The notes: generated from the letters alone by a model not told the origin. A stretch of 64,000 nt of DNA from Brevibacillus_H sp049846925 (GCF_049846925.1 NZ_JBNCMT010000009.1:62001-126000), one strand, 5' to 3'. Shown: positions 7,782-16,358, counted from the stretch's first letter. Numbers and translations are program-made.

Positions 7782-9752
7782 ATGAAATTTTCCAGTATCT
7801 CTATTAGAAAGCGGTTGTTATTTTCGTCACTTATACTTCTTTTGGTCCCGAGTCTCATCATTGGCATCTCTGCTTACAATAGTGCTAAAAACAAATTGGA
7901 AGATCAACTCAGCATGTCTTCTGGAGAGAGCATCCGCATGTTGGACGACAGTATTACACAATTTCTTCAGACAAAAATTCAGGATGTTGAATTGTTGGGA
8001 AATACCATCAAATCCGAGCATTATGCCGGGACGGGTTCTCCCATGGCACAGGAAATTGTTGACCGCTATCAGAAAATTCACCCCGAGATTAAAAACACTT
8101 ATGTGGGGACAAGTTCAGGGGTAATGATTATTTCACCAAAGACAGAATTACCAAAGGATTATGATCCTCGCATACGCCCATGGTACCAGGATGCCATGAA
8201 CAAAAAAGATCAGGTCGTATTGACTGATCCCTATGTAGATGCTGCAACTGGTGAGATCGTTGTAAGTGCGTCCCGCAGCACATCCGACGGTAGCGGTGTT
8301 ATCGCTCTTGACATCAGTCTAAATTACCTAAAAGAGCTGACCAAGAAAGCCAAAATTGGTCAGAATGGATATGTGTTTATCTTGGATAAGAACAAAAAGT
8401 ATCTAGTTCATCCGACAGGCACCATAGGTGAAGAAAACAAGGAAGTCTATGTAGGTGAGATGTTTGGTAGCAATGAAACAGGTATGCTGGATATTCAAAC
8501 GGCAAACGGGCTGGAGAAAGCAACTTACTTGACCAACAAGCTTACTGGGTGGAAAATTGCAGGCTCGATGCAATCAACTGAGGTTTCCAATGCGGCACAG
8601 CCAATATTCGTAACAACAGCAATTGTTATTCTGCTGGCCATTTTACTCGGATTGGTCCAAACGTATTTCATCAATCGCTCGATTATCAAACCACTTCATC
8701 GATTGGTGGACGCATCGCAGAAGGTTAGTGAGGGTGATCTCACACAGCATATTACTGTTGATACCAATGATGAACTGGGTCAATTAAGCATCAGCTTTAA
8801 CAAGATGAGTGATTCATTACGTGGTGTATTGCACCAGTTGTCGGATACAACAGAACAAGTAGCGTCTCTGGCTGAGCAACTGTCTGCCAACGCAGAACAG
8901 ACCAGCAAAGCAACACAACATGTGAGCAGGGCAATCGACGAAGTATCGGCAGGTGCCCATAATCAGGTACAGGGAGCAGAAGAAAGCGCCAAAGCGATGG
9001 AAGAGATGGCAGTTGGCATTCAGCGAATTGCGGAGTCTTCTTCACAGGTGTCTGATGCAGCCAACGAAACAACAAGCGAAGCAAGTCAAGGGAATCAGTC
9101 CATCCAGCATACTGTATCAAAAATGGGCATGATCAACGAATCGGTTCAAGGTTCCGCATCTATCGTTCAAAAGCTGGGTGAACGCTCACAGGAGATCGGA
9201 CAAATTGTTGAGGTGATCTCAGCGATTGCTGCACAAACCAACCTGCTTGCGCTCAATGCGGCAATTGAAGCTGCCCGTGCAGGTGAACACGGCAGAGGAT
9301 TTGCGGTCGTTGCTGATGAAGTGCGTAAACTCGCAGAACAGTCGAATGCATCTGCCAGTCAGATTACTTCCCTTATTCAGGAAATCCAGACTGATACGGG
9401 ACGAGCCGTCATTTCCATGGATACGGTGGTAAAAGAGGTCAAAGAAGGGCTGACTGTAGTCGTTGAAGCAGGTGAAGCGTTCAAACATATTTATGAGTCA
9501 TCCCAAAATGTTGCAGACCAGATCAGAGAGATTTCTGCCACTTCCCAACAAATGTCTGCCGGTTCAGAAGAAGTCGCAGCATCGGTAGACGACATGGCAC
9601 GAATCGCCAAGGACTCGGCATACAATGCTGATCGAGTGAATGCTCTGTCCAAGGAACAGTTGATCGCAATTGAAGAAATCTCCGCATCATCATTATCGTT
9701 GAGTCAAAAAGCGCATGAACTTCAGCATCTTATTGAGAAGTTCCGTTTATAA
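7782..9752 (+). CDS. Methyl-accepting chemotaxis protein, dCache sensor type
   Basis: 656 residues from the ATG at 7782 (GAAGGAG upstream); a TTG at 7761 has no ribosome site. Order: membrane segment 1 (about 12-34), extracytoplasmic dCache-type sensor (about 35-275, with the typical DPRIRPWYQDAMNKKDQVVLTDPYVDAATGE segment broken here as RIRPWYQ then TDPYVDAATGE), membrane segment 2 (about 276-297), HAMP (about 298-350), then the long coiled-coil signalling domain. Its hairpin tip is NLLALNAAIEAARAGEHGRG (about 486-506). The ligand is unknown; dCache domains of this type often bind amino acids. Its 3' end overlaps the opposite gene by 23 nt. Confidence 0.94.
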   Translation: MKFSSISIRKRLLFSSLILLLVPSLIIGISAYNSAKNKLEDQLSMSSGESIRMLDDSITQFLQTKIQDVELLGNTIKSEHYAGTGSPMAQEIVDRYQKIHPEIKNTYVGTSSGVMIISPKTELPKDYDPRIRPWYQDAMNKKDQVVLTDPYVDAATGEIVVSASRSTSDGSGVIALDISLNYLKELTKKAKIGQNGYVFILDKNKKYLVHPTGTIGEENKEVYVGEMFGSNETGMLDIQTANGLEKATYLTNKLTGWKIAGSMQSTEVSNAAQPIFVTTAIVILLAILLGLVQTYFINRSIIKPLHRLVDASQKVSEGDLTQHITVDTNDELGQLSISFNKMSDSLRGVLHQLSDTTEQVASLAEQLSANAEQTSKATQHVSRAIDEVSAGAHNQVQGAEESAKAMEEMAVGIQRIAESSSQVSDAANETTSEASQGNQSIQHTVSKMGMINESVQGSASIVQKLGERSQEIGQIVEVISAIAAQTNLLALNAAIEAARAGEHGRGFAVVADEVRKLAEQSNASASQITSLIQEIQTDTGRAVISMDTVVKEVKEGLTVVVEAGEAFKHIYESSQNVADQIREISATSQQMSAGSEEVAASVDDMARIAKDSAYNADRVNALSKEQLIAIEEISASSLSLSQKAHELQHLIEKFRL

Positions 9753-10227
9753 CAGCGATACCTATTTGGTAACGCTGTGCTAGCTGAATGGCTACATCGA
9801 GGTATGATGAGTCAATAAAATAAATGGTTCCTGTTGGACTTGGCACTTGTGCAATCATGTGATCTTGCAATTGCTCGGTGACAGCCAAATGGGAATTGCC
9901 TGCATCCCCTTGTAATTGGAATGGTGTTGCCTGATGGGTGAACAAGAACTTGTTTCCCAGGATTCCGGTAAAGCCAAACTGATCGATCAAGGGGATATTT
10001 GTATCCGGGGGCAGTACCCATGCCTTGTAATCGTCCCAATTCACCTGATATTTATCGAAAATTTGGTGCAGTTTGGCTGCTTGTGTATGATCCTCGACCA
10101 CAAACAGGACAAGATAACGGTCGAATATTTTAACCTGGTCGCCAATTTTATGAACGATTTGCGCATAAAATCCGGGCAATTTATTTTTGGGCATTTCCAA
10201 TTCAACGACAATCATCTGTTGTATCAT
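9730..10227 (-). CDS. Conserved hypothetical protein
   Basis: 165 residues from the ATG at 10227 (AGAGGTG 6 nt upstream); the frame runs on to 10320 but through the divergent promoter region. No membrane segments. Sequence alternates beta and alpha: MIQQMIVVELEMPKN, IVHKIGDQVKIFDRYLVLFVVEDHTQ, GTIYFIDSSYLDVAIQLAQRYQIGIAVI. The beginning looks like a ferredoxin-like or DUF-type small domain; I do not recognise the family. The stop codon lies inside the chemoreceptor's last codons, giving a 23-nt tail-to-tail overlap. It is divergent from yqgX. Confidence 0.75.
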   Translation of the reverse strand: MIQQMIVVELEMPKNKLPGFYAQIVHKIGDQVKIFDRYLVLFVVEDHTQAAKLHQIFDKYQVNWDDYKAWVLPPDTNIPLIDQFGFTGILGNKFLFTHQATPFQLQGDAGNSHLAVTEQLQDHMIAQVPSPTGTIYFIDSSYLDVAIQLAQRYQIGIAVINGTSQ

Positions 10228-10306
10228 TGTGACACCTCTTTCAACTTTGGTACTATAAAGAAGATAATAATGACAGCTAATCAGGAAAACAAGGAAGGGG
10301 AGCAGT

Positions 10307-10945
10307 ATGAACATAACCATTCGTTCGTTTAGTTTAGGTCCGTTTCAGACAAATGCATACCTCATCACAAATACCGACACCCAGGAATCAATCGTTATTG
10401 ATCCGGGAATGGAGCCTGGAGCGCTCGTTGATGCCGTACGAAATACCAAAGTCGTAGCCATCCTGCTCACACATGCTCATCTTGACCACATTGGTGGGCT
10501 AGAGCAGGTACGAAAGGTGACCAAGGCGCCTGTCTACATCCATCCGAATGAGCAGGAGTGGCTGACGGACCCTAATTTAAACGGCTCCAGTCGCTTTGGG
10601 TTGCCTGAGCCAATCGTTTGTGATCCTGCGGAACATGAGTTGGCAGACAATCAGGAACTGCAACTTGCTGGAATCACATTTCAGGTTCTTCATACACCTG
10701 GGCATTCTCCCGGCAGTTGTTCGTTCGTCATGGGGCAACATTGCTTTAGCGGTGACGTTCTCTTCGCCCAATCCATCGGCAGAACCGATCTACCTGGCGG
10801 GAATTACGAGGTTCTGATGGAGAGTATTCAGGATAAGCTTTTTGAACTGGAGGATGACACGATTATCTATCCGGGACATGGCCCGAGAACGACGATTGAG
10901 TCAGAAAAAACCTTCAATCCGTTTGTAACCGGTTTACTGCGCTAG
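10307..10945 (+). CDS. yqgX: MBL-fold metallo-hydrolase, glyoxalase II-like (YqgX)
   Basis: 212 residues with GGAAGGGGAG ahead of the ATG. Metal ligands are all visible: THAHLDHIGG (His56, His58, Asp60, His61), TPGHSPGS (His about 133), FSGDVLF (Asp about 152) and YPGHGP (His about 193). Size and motifs match the glyoxalase II-like branch; in B. subtilis YqgX is the corresponding protein and acts in methylglyoxal detoxification through bacillithiol (established for B. subtilis, inferred here). bshC in this window would supply that thiol. yqgY and mgsR homologues lie 6-7 kb further on. Confidence 0.93.
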   Translation: MNITIRSFSLGPFQTNAYLITNTDTQESIVIDPGMEPGALVDAVRNTKVVAILLTHAHLDHIGGLEQVRKVTKAPVYIHPNEQEWLTDPNLNGSSRFGLPEPIVCDPAEHELADNQELQLAGITFQVLHTPGHSPGSCSFVMGQHCFSGDVLFAQSIGRTDLPGGNYEVLMESIQDKLFELEDDTIIYPGHGPRTTIESEKTFNPFVTGLLR

Positions 10946-10954
10946 GGCAACCCT

Positions 10955-10970
10955 TGTGACAATAGTCACA
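10955..10970. promoter_or_regulatory. CRP/FNR-type palindrome TGTGA-N6-TCACA
   Basis: Perfect half-sites TGTGA and TCACA separated by CAATAG, between yqgX and the ccoS-like gene. This is the consensus bound by Crp/Fnr-family regulators, including B. subtilis Fnr. It lies about 120 nt upstream of the ccoS-like start. A TATAAT at 11037-11042 is a possible -10, in which case the palindrome is too far upstream for classical class II activation. It could also form a short hairpin at the end of the yqgX transcript. Confidence 0.5.
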
Positions 10971-11092
10971 GAACGTTCAACCTTCAAGATTTTATTCACT
11001 AGCAAAGTGGAAGAATGATTGTTAAACTAGTAGAGATATAATAGTATATATAGTTTCTCCAAGCATCATGAACCATATAGGAGGTGTTTCGA

Positions 11093-11272
11093 TTGTCAAC
11101 GAGCGGTATCTTACTCTTGATTGTCATGATCTCATTTTCCATTTCTGCCCTGATGGTTTGGTATTGGGCGAAGAAGGATGGACAGTTTAACAACGTGGAA
11201 GAAGCAAAATATGCCATGCTGAACGATGAAGAAGAATTCGATGAGATTAAACGGAACTTCCAAAAATCATAA
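11093..11272 (+). CDS. ccoS: CcoS-like cbb3 oxidase assembly protein
   Basis: 59 residues from a TTG at 11093, with TAGGAGG 8 nt upstream; a GTG at 11084 overlaps that site. One N-terminal membrane helix (GILLLIVMISFSISALMVWY) is followed by WAKKDGQFNNVEEAKYAML, which matches the CcoS/FixS signature W-A-x-x-x-G-Q-F-x-x-x-E followed by an acidic tail. CcoS is needed for maturation of cbb3-type cytochrome oxidase, probably in heme or metal insertion. No ccoNOP or ccoI genes are in the window, so the gene is solitary here. A terminator follows. Confidence 0.75.
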   Translation: MSTSGILLLIVMISFSISALMVWYWAKKDGQFNNVEEAKYAMLNDEEEFDEIKRNFQKS

Positions 11273-11292
11273 TCGCTTTTTGATGAAAGACC

Positions 11293-11324
11293 AAAGAAGG
11301 GGCCAGGATGCTCCTTCTTTTTTT
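11293..11324 (+). terminator. Terminator after the ccoS-like gene
   Basis: AAAGAAGG / CCTTCTTT stem with a 12-nt loop and a run of seven T. Confidence 0.8.
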
Positions 11325-11448
11325 GTGACAATTGTCCTTATGGTTTTTCGGAAGGATGAGAAAAAGCAGGATTTCTGTAGGTATATGTGGAACAAAGGAA
11401 GAATATTGTAGAAAAGAAATTTTATCGAATGGATAGGAGTACACAGAG

Positions 11449-12708
11449 ATGAAACGTTTTTTTAGCCTTGTGACAGCAGTTAGCTTGCTGTTAGTTACAG
11501 GGTGTTCCATTCCTGCTTTTTCAAATTCTGTTGATAACACGACGAAACAGGAAGCGAAAGAAGTAAGCAGCAACTCGGCAGCCCCATCTCCGACATCAAC
11601 CAATCAACCTGTAAGTCCACCGCCCCCTGAGCCAGTTGCAGTAGATCAACGTGTAACTTTGATGACTGTCGGCGATATCATGGTTCACGATGAACAGTTG
11701 GAGGCAGCATGGGACACCAAAAGCAAGTCGTATCAGTTCCAGCCTTTTTTTGCTAAGGTACAGCCGATTTTAAAACAGGGGGATATCGTCATTGGCAATC
11801 TGGAGACGACTCTTGCGGGAGCAGATCTTCGTTATTCCGGCTATCCCGAATTTAATTCTCCTGATTCACTGGCGACCACATTAAAGCAAGTGGGATTCAC
11901 TGCCCTGACGACCGCAAACAATCATTCACTGGATCGAAGAGAAAAAGGGGTTATACGGACACTGGATGCCCTGAAGCGTGCAGATCTGCCTTCTACGGGA
12001 ACCTTCCGTACAGCAGAAGAACGGATGCAACCAATGATCCTGGAGAAAAATGGGGTGAAGTTGGCTGTACTCGCTTATAGTTACGGCACGAACGGCATAC
12101 CTCTTCCAAAAGGCAAACCGTATCTGGTTAATCTGATTCAACCTGCACTGATCAAGCAAGATATAGCAAGGGCAAAATTAGCAGGAGCTGATATCGTAGC
12201 CGTAGCCCTGCACTTTGGCAATGAGTATCAGCGGATGCCAAGCGATTTTCAGAAAAAAACAGCCAATCAATGTCTTGTCGATGGAGCTGATTTGATTATC
12301 GGCCATCATCCGCATGTCGTTCAGCCGTATGAATGGCGTACCGTCACCCTTCCTGATGGCAAAGTAAAAAAAGGGCTTATCATGTACTCGCTTGGCAATT
12401 TTATCTCGGCACAGCGAAATGATTACAAGGATATTGGGGCCATTGCCAAGATCACCTTGCTAAAAGATAAGAATGGCACAGCACTCGTTGAAAATGCAGA
12501 AATCATCCCTACATATGTACATTACTACCGTCAAGCAGGCAAGCGGAATTACGTGATTTACCCAATAGCTCAAACCCTGCAAGCTAGAGGCAAGCAAAAT
12601 GATCCACAGTTAACCTTGCAAGTGTATCGCCTTTTGGAGCGGTATCATAAAGAAATGATTGTCCATGTCAATAAACTCATTCAAACAAAGAAGTTGGCGT
12701 CCAAGTAA
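11449..12708 (+). CDS. CapA-family lipoprotein (PGA_cap metallophosphoesterase-like)
   Basis: 419 residues, ATAGGAG ahead of the ATG. Signal peptide with lipobox LLVTGC (Cys19), then a Ser/Thr/Pro linker with a PPPPEP stretch. The CapA domain starts near residue 70 with MTVGDIMVHDE and continues through GNLETTLAG, ANNHSLDR, VALHFGNEYQ and GHHPHVVQPYEW, the conserved Asp/Asn/His motifs. CapA proteins are linked with poly-gamma-glutamate production or export, but the other pgs/cap genes are absent, so a separate wall or polymer role is likely. It stands alone between two terminators. Confidence 0.92.
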   Translation: MKRFFSLVTAVSLLLVTGCSIPAFSNSVDNTTKQEAKEVSSNSAAPSPTSTNQPVSPPPPEPVAVDQRVTLMTVGDIMVHDEQLEAAWDTKSKSYQFQPFFAKVQPILKQGDIVIGNLETTLAGADLRYSGYPEFNSPDSLATTLKQVGFTALTTANNHSLDRREKGVIRTLDALKRADLPSTGTFRTAEERMQPMILEKNGVKLAVLAYSYGTNGIPLPKGKPYLVNLIQPALIKQDIARAKLAGADIVAVALHFGNEYQRMPSDFQKKTANQCLVDGADLIIGHHPHVVQPYEWRTVTLPDGKVKKGLIMYSLGNFISAQRNDYKDIGAIAKITLLKDKNGTALVENAEIIPTYVHYYRQAGKRNYVIYPIAQTLQARGKQNDPQLTLQVYRLLERYHKEMIVHVNKLIQTKKLASK

Positions 12709-12729
12709 ACAATATGACCTGATAATACG

Positions 12730-12768
12730 AAAAGCGTCTGTGTAGAATTTCTACATCGACGCTTTTTT
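12730..12768. terminator. Bidirectional terminator between the CapA gene and the coiled-coil gene
   Basis: AAAAGCGTC and GACGCTTTT flank an inner stem TGTAGAA / TTCTACA; A and T runs on both sides serve both convergent genes. Confidence 0.92.
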
Positions 12769-12799
12769 CGATTGCTGGTTTATTGTTTGGTGGGTAGTT

Positions 12800-13945
12800 T
12801 TAAAATCCAAATCCGAGTTCGAACTTGATATCTAGCTCCAATTTCTGATCAGCCAGTGTCATTCCTTCGACCTTGATATTGGGTGAGATCAAAGTGGGGT
12901 AGAAGCCGAGATTGTATTCTTTTTCCAGTTCCTTAATCGTCGTATCCGGCAATAGGAAACCATCAAACAGTAATTGCTTCATATGAAATTTTAATTCCGT
13001 GGGAGAGACCAGTTCGTAATTCCCAACGATTTTCAAATTCATTTGCTGATAGCTGCCATCTACGATTAATTGATTATTGGTGAATTGAAATTTTGACTCT
13101 TTAAACAACTCATTTTTCGAAGCGAGAAATTGATTGAATTCTGCTTCGCCAATCGTCAGCCGATGAGAGAATAGTCCGTTTGATTGAATATGTTCAGGTG
13201 TGGCAAGCTCTTGCAACTCCAGCATGACAGTAGATAATGCAGCAAAATAGGTTCGGAAGGCAGGCAGACCACGATTGCGCCAGTCGGTGATGATATGGTC
13301 CATCAACGTTTGGACTGAAGTGGGATCCTTGAGGGTCTGCAGGTTCTTTTCCTTCTCAGCCTGAATTCGCTTGATTTCTGCCAACTGCTGCTCGAAGTGA
13401 GTGCGAAGCTGTTGTACTTTGTTCAGTCGAACCTGTTTGCTTGCCTGCAGTTCGATAGCCTGCTGTCTTTCTGCCTGAAAGGTTTCCAACTTGCTCATAT
13501 CCCGTTCAAACAGGTACTCGAGGAAATCAAGCAACAAGAGCAGATCATTGAAATTTTTCGTTTCAAACAAGAGCGAGAGCAGAGAATCCCGTTCACCCAT
13601 GTAATAGGCTCTGGCAACGTCACCCGCATGTTTGCGCATTTGGCGCATGTGCTGTTCTTTGGAAATGAGTTGTTGATCAAGCTTTTCAATTTCCCGAAAA
13701 AGAGTTGCTTCTTCCGCTTTCACCAGCGTTAAATTTCGTTCCAGTTCCATCTGTGTAAAGTGTTGTTGTAAGATGAGTTGTTCAATTGGCAAAATCTCCT
13801 CCGCTTGCAGAACAGACGGAGGAGTAGAAAAGATGAGAACGAACAAAACGATCATGACCGTTTTGTTTGCCCGCAAGCGGTCATATCCACTTTTATGAAA
13901 AACGTCGAGACGTTTTTCACAGAAAATGATCAGAAATTTGAGCAT
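12800..13945 (-). CDS. Coiled-coil secreted or membrane-anchored protein of unknown function
   Basis: 381 residues from the ATG at 13945, 11 nt after the upstream lipoprotein gene's stop, with only a weak TGGTG site, so translational coupling is likely. Residues 1-35 are basic and partly encoded by a palindromic repeat (giving EKRLDVFHKS); a hydrophobic signal or anchor follows (MIVLFVLIFSTPPSVLQA, about 31-48). About 50-210 is a coiled coil like the N-terminal part of PcsB-type proteins (ATLFREIEKLDQQLISKE..., then a YYMGERDSLLSLLFETKNFNDLL segment typical of that group). The rest is a beta-rich domain that I do not recognise. True start is uncertain because of the repeat. Confidence 0.75.
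   Translation of the reverse strand: MLKFLIIFCEKRLDVFHKSGYDRLRANKTVMIVLFVLIFSTPPSVLQAEEILPIEQLILQQHFTQMELERNLTLVKAEEATLFREIEKLDQQLISKEQHMRQMRKHAGDVARAYYMGERDSLLSLLFETKNFNDLLLLLDFLEYLFERDMSKLETFQAERQQAIELQASKQVRLNKVQQLRTHFEQQLAEIKRIQAEKEKNLQTLKDPTSVQTLMDHIITDWRNRGLPAFRTYFAALSTVMLELQELATPEHIQSNGLFSHRLTIGEAEFNQFLASKNELFKESKFQFTNNQLIVDGSYQQMNLKIVGNYELVSPTELKFHMKQLLFDGFLLPDTTIKELEKEYNLGFYPTLISPNIKVEGMTLADQKLELDIKFELGFGF
13889..13920. repeat. 32-bp palindromic repeat, copy 1 (inside a reading frame)
   Basis: Identical over 32 bp to 16261-16292. The core is TGAAAAACGTC-GA-GACGTTTTTCA. This copy lies inside the N-terminal codons of the coiled-coil gene. Just upstream (13841-13887) are further inverted repeats (AACAAAACG / CGTTTTGTT and ATGACCG / CGGTCAT), so the whole 80-bp stretch may be one repeat-rich insertion. 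Confidence 0.85.
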
Positions 13946-13955
13946 AGGTTCACCA

Positions 13956-15014
13956 CTAGAAGTTGGCGCCACCCATCAAGTCAGACAATGGCACAATCTC
14001 TTCCGGCTTAGGAGTTGTGATCTCCCATTTCGGAGTTTGCCCAATGTTTGTCAGTTTTTGATCGAATGTTACGCCAAGAGTAAAGGAGCCTTTTTCCTCA
14101 GGAGGAGTGATTTGCAAGGAAACATCAAACATTTGGTAAGGAACGTTGTTTTCCTTATCGATAATAAATATGATATCACCTTTTTTGATATTCACGGACT
14201 TCTTCCATTCATCCCCTGAAGCTTCGAATTCTTTTAATGCTTCTTGTACATCAGCTTTTGTCTGGTCAAGATCTTCTTTTTTCATATCTTTCCCCAATTC
14301 AGAAGTAGCGATAACATCCAATACTTCTGGAATGACAGAACCGAGCAATTTTTTCACCAATGGGGCAAAATTATCATTAGTCATTTGGAATTTTACGACA
14401 CGGCCCTCTGTAATTCCTTCTGGAAGAGGAAAAGCATCTTTCGCAACATCCGCAAAATATTCATTTCCTACATGTTTAAAGAAGATATCAACTGCTTTTT
14501 GCCCAACCTCACGTTGCGCTTTCATGTTTTGCGAGAATGTGACAGGCTGCCCGCTCATTTCGCTTAATTGCTTGAAGTCGACTTCTACGAATTTACCTTT
14601 CAATTGAGCCAATTCTGGGAATAAGTCAATCGCTGGAACCTTCACCCAGAGCTTATCTTGATTGAACAGTATCGGCATGTTAAAATTCATGGACATGCCT
14701 TGGAACTCTACTTTTGCATCAAGAACTAGTTCTGTTTGAAATGGCTCGACAGAAGTCGATCCGTGATAAGTGAGCTGTGATTTTTTCAACGCATCAATAA
14801 AAGCAGCCGCATTGGGATCAGAATCAAGTAAAGCCTGATCAGCATCTACTTGGAACTTCATAGTTCCCTGGAAGCTGTACGAGTTGAGTGTTGCTTGTTT
14901 TTTGAATGCGTCCACCATCACATCTTTTGCCGCTCGCTTGTCTCCACAGCCAGCTAGCAATAATCCAATGACTGAGAAGATAAGTAGCAGTGTTAAAAAT
15001 CTGTATTTCTGCAT
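13956..15014 (-). CDS. Lipoprotein, DUF6612/LppX-like fold
   Basis: 352 residues from the ATG at 15014 (AGAGGAG 10 nt upstream). Signal peptide ends in the lipobox LLLAGC. The mature part has repeated NSYSFQGTMKFQ..., PILFNQDKLWVKVPAIDLFPELAQLKGKFVE (given in pieces) and KKGDIIFIIDKENNVPYQMFDVSLQI motifs. This pattern of 'test protein' beta strands is seen in DUF6612 and LolA/LppX-like lipoproteins of Firmicutes that may shuttle lipids; function is unproven. It is the first gene of a two-gene operon with the coiled-coil gene 10 nt downstream, which suggests a joint role at the cell surface. Confidence 0.82.
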   Translation of the reverse strand: MQKYRFLTLLLIFSVIGLLLAGCGDKRAAKDVMVDAFKKQATLNSYSFQGTMKFQVDADQALLDSDPNAAAFIDALKKSQLTYHGSTSVEPFQTELVLDAKVEFQGMSMNFNMPILFNQDKLWVKVPAIDLFPELAQLKGKFVEVDFKQLSEMSGQPVTFSQNMKAQREVGQKAVDIFFKHVGNEYFADVAKDAFPLPEGITEGRVVKFQMTNDNFAPLVKKLLGSVIPEVLDVIATSELGKDMKKEDLDQTKADVQEALKEFEASGDEWKKSVNIKKGDIIFIIDKENNVPYQMFDVSLQITPPEEKGSFTLGVTFDQKLTNIGQTPKWEITTPKPEEIVPLSDLMGGANF

Positions 15015-15137
15015 GTTTCGAAAAGCTCCTCTCCAATTTAAAAATGGCAATACCTCTCTATTATAACGGTTCATTCCCTGTTTGTGTGAAGAATGGCAAA
15101 AAATGTTGTTTACTGACTACAGATTGGAGTTTCTATT

Positions 15138-16235
15138 ATGCGAGACCAGCTTTCAGCAATCATTTGTGATGATATTGAACAAACTGATGAGCGGGCCATC
15201 CCGTTTGCTCGATTTATGGAGCTTGCCCTGTACCATCCGACGTACGGGTACTATACAAAGGAAAAGCATAAAGTAGGAAAAGAAGGGGACTTTTATACCA
15301 GTGCAACGGTCCATCCGGTTTTTTCTGAGACGCTGGCTGATGCTATCTGCCAGTACTGGGATGAGTGCAGGCCACAAGTGCCCACGCTGGTCGAAGTAGG
15401 CGGCGGTACGGGTTACATGATCAAGCATATGGTGGCACAGATTCGAGCGAGCCGGCCGGATTGGTACGAGAAGCTTCGTATTATATTGGTGGAAGCAAGC
15501 CCTTATCACCGTGAATTGCAGGCAGAGGCCATCTTGGACTTTGCGGGCAGCAAAACCTGGTACTCATCGATCGAAGAAGCTGCGCAGAACGAAGAAATCG
15601 AGGGAGTCATTGTATCAAATGAATATTTTGACGCATTTCCGGTACATATCGTGGAACGGGATAAAAACGGATGGTACGAAATCGGTGTAGCAGTAGATGG
15701 CGATCATTTTGTCGAAAAACATCTGCAACGGGTTACTCCCGAAGTAGAAGCATTTTTGCAGGAAGCCGATGTACAAGTTCGTGGGAAAATGAGGATTGAA
15801 GTCAATTTGGGAATGAAGCAAGCCGTAGCAAGTATGGCGAAAATACTGAGAAAAGGACATATCCTCACAATTGATTACGGGGATTTGCAAAAAGACCTGT
15901 ATCACCCAAATCGAAACCGAGGAACACTGATGTGCTATTACAAGCATCAGGCACATGAGAATCCGTTTATCCATGTAGGCGAGCAAGATATTACAGCTCA
16001 TGTGAATTTTTCATCCTTGATGAAATGGGGAGAAGAAGCGGGAGTGGAGACGGTAAGCTTCCAACGCCAGGATGAGTTTTTGATCCAGCATGGAATCCTC
16101 CATAAAGCAGAGAGCCACAACGACCGGGACCCGTTCACCAGTCAGGCGATGAAACGAAATCGGGCCATCCAGCAGTTGATCATGCCATCAGGGATGGGCG
16201 GGGTATTTAGGATCTTATTACAGAAACGGTTATGA
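15138..16235 (+). CDS. SAM-dependent methyltransferase, MidA/NDUFAF7 family
   Basis: 365 residues; ATG preceded by TTGGAG. It starts with the family hallmark PFARFMELALYHPTYGYYT, followed by GDFYTSATVHPVFSETLADAI and the SAM-binding glycine motif VEVGGGTGYM (about 85-95). Further motifs are VSNEYFDAFPVH, LTIDYGDL and RGTLMCYYKHQ. The human homologue methylates an arginine in complex I subunit NDUFS2; bacterial substrates are unknown. The stop codon lies inside a 13-bp hairpin (16214-16252). Confidence 0.92.
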   Translation: MRDQLSAIICDDIEQTDERAIPFARFMELALYHPTYGYYTKEKHKVGKEGDFYTSATVHPVFSETLADAICQYWDECRPQVPTLVEVGGGTGYMIKHMVAQIRASRPDWYEKLRIILVEASPYHRELQAEAILDFAGSKTWYSSIEEAAQNEEIEGVIVSNEYFDAFPVHIVERDKNGWYEIGVAVDGDHFVEKHLQRVTPEVEAFLQEADVQVRGKMRIEVNLGMKQAVASMAKILRKGHILTIDYGDLQKDLYHPNRNRGTLMCYYKHQAHENPFIHVGEQDITAHVNFSSLMKWGEEAGVETVSFQRQDEFLIQHGILHKAESHNDRDPFTSQAMKRNRAIQQLIMPSGMGGVFRILLQKRL

Positions 16236-16252
16236 CCATTTTCTGTAATAAG
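16214..16252 (+). terminator. Hairpin spanning the stop codon of the MidA-family gene
   Basis: Perfect 13-bp stem CTTATTACAGAAA / TTTCTGTAATAAG with a 13-nt loop holding the TGA stop. The following sequence (AATATTTAAC) is only moderately T-rich, so it may be a weak terminator or a 3'-end stabiliser. Confidence 0.65.
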
Positions 16253-16260
16253 AATATTTA

Positions 16261-16292
16261 ACTTTTATGAAAAACGTCGAGACGTTTTTCAC
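16261..16292. repeat. 32-bp palindromic repeat, copy 2
   Basis: Same 32 bp and same orientation as 13889-13920, here in the intergenic region between two convergent genes. Confidence 0.85.
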
Positions 16293-16324
16293 TTTTGACG
16301 CTCATAACTGTTTTGTAAACAAAT

Positions 16325-16356
16325 AAAAAAGATGCTCTCGAAAGAGCATCTTTTTT
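16325..16356. terminator. Bidirectional terminator beside yqgY
   Basis: AAAAAAGATGCTCT / AGAGCATCTTTTTT with a CGAA loop. Confidence 0.92.
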
Positions 16357-16358
16357 CA

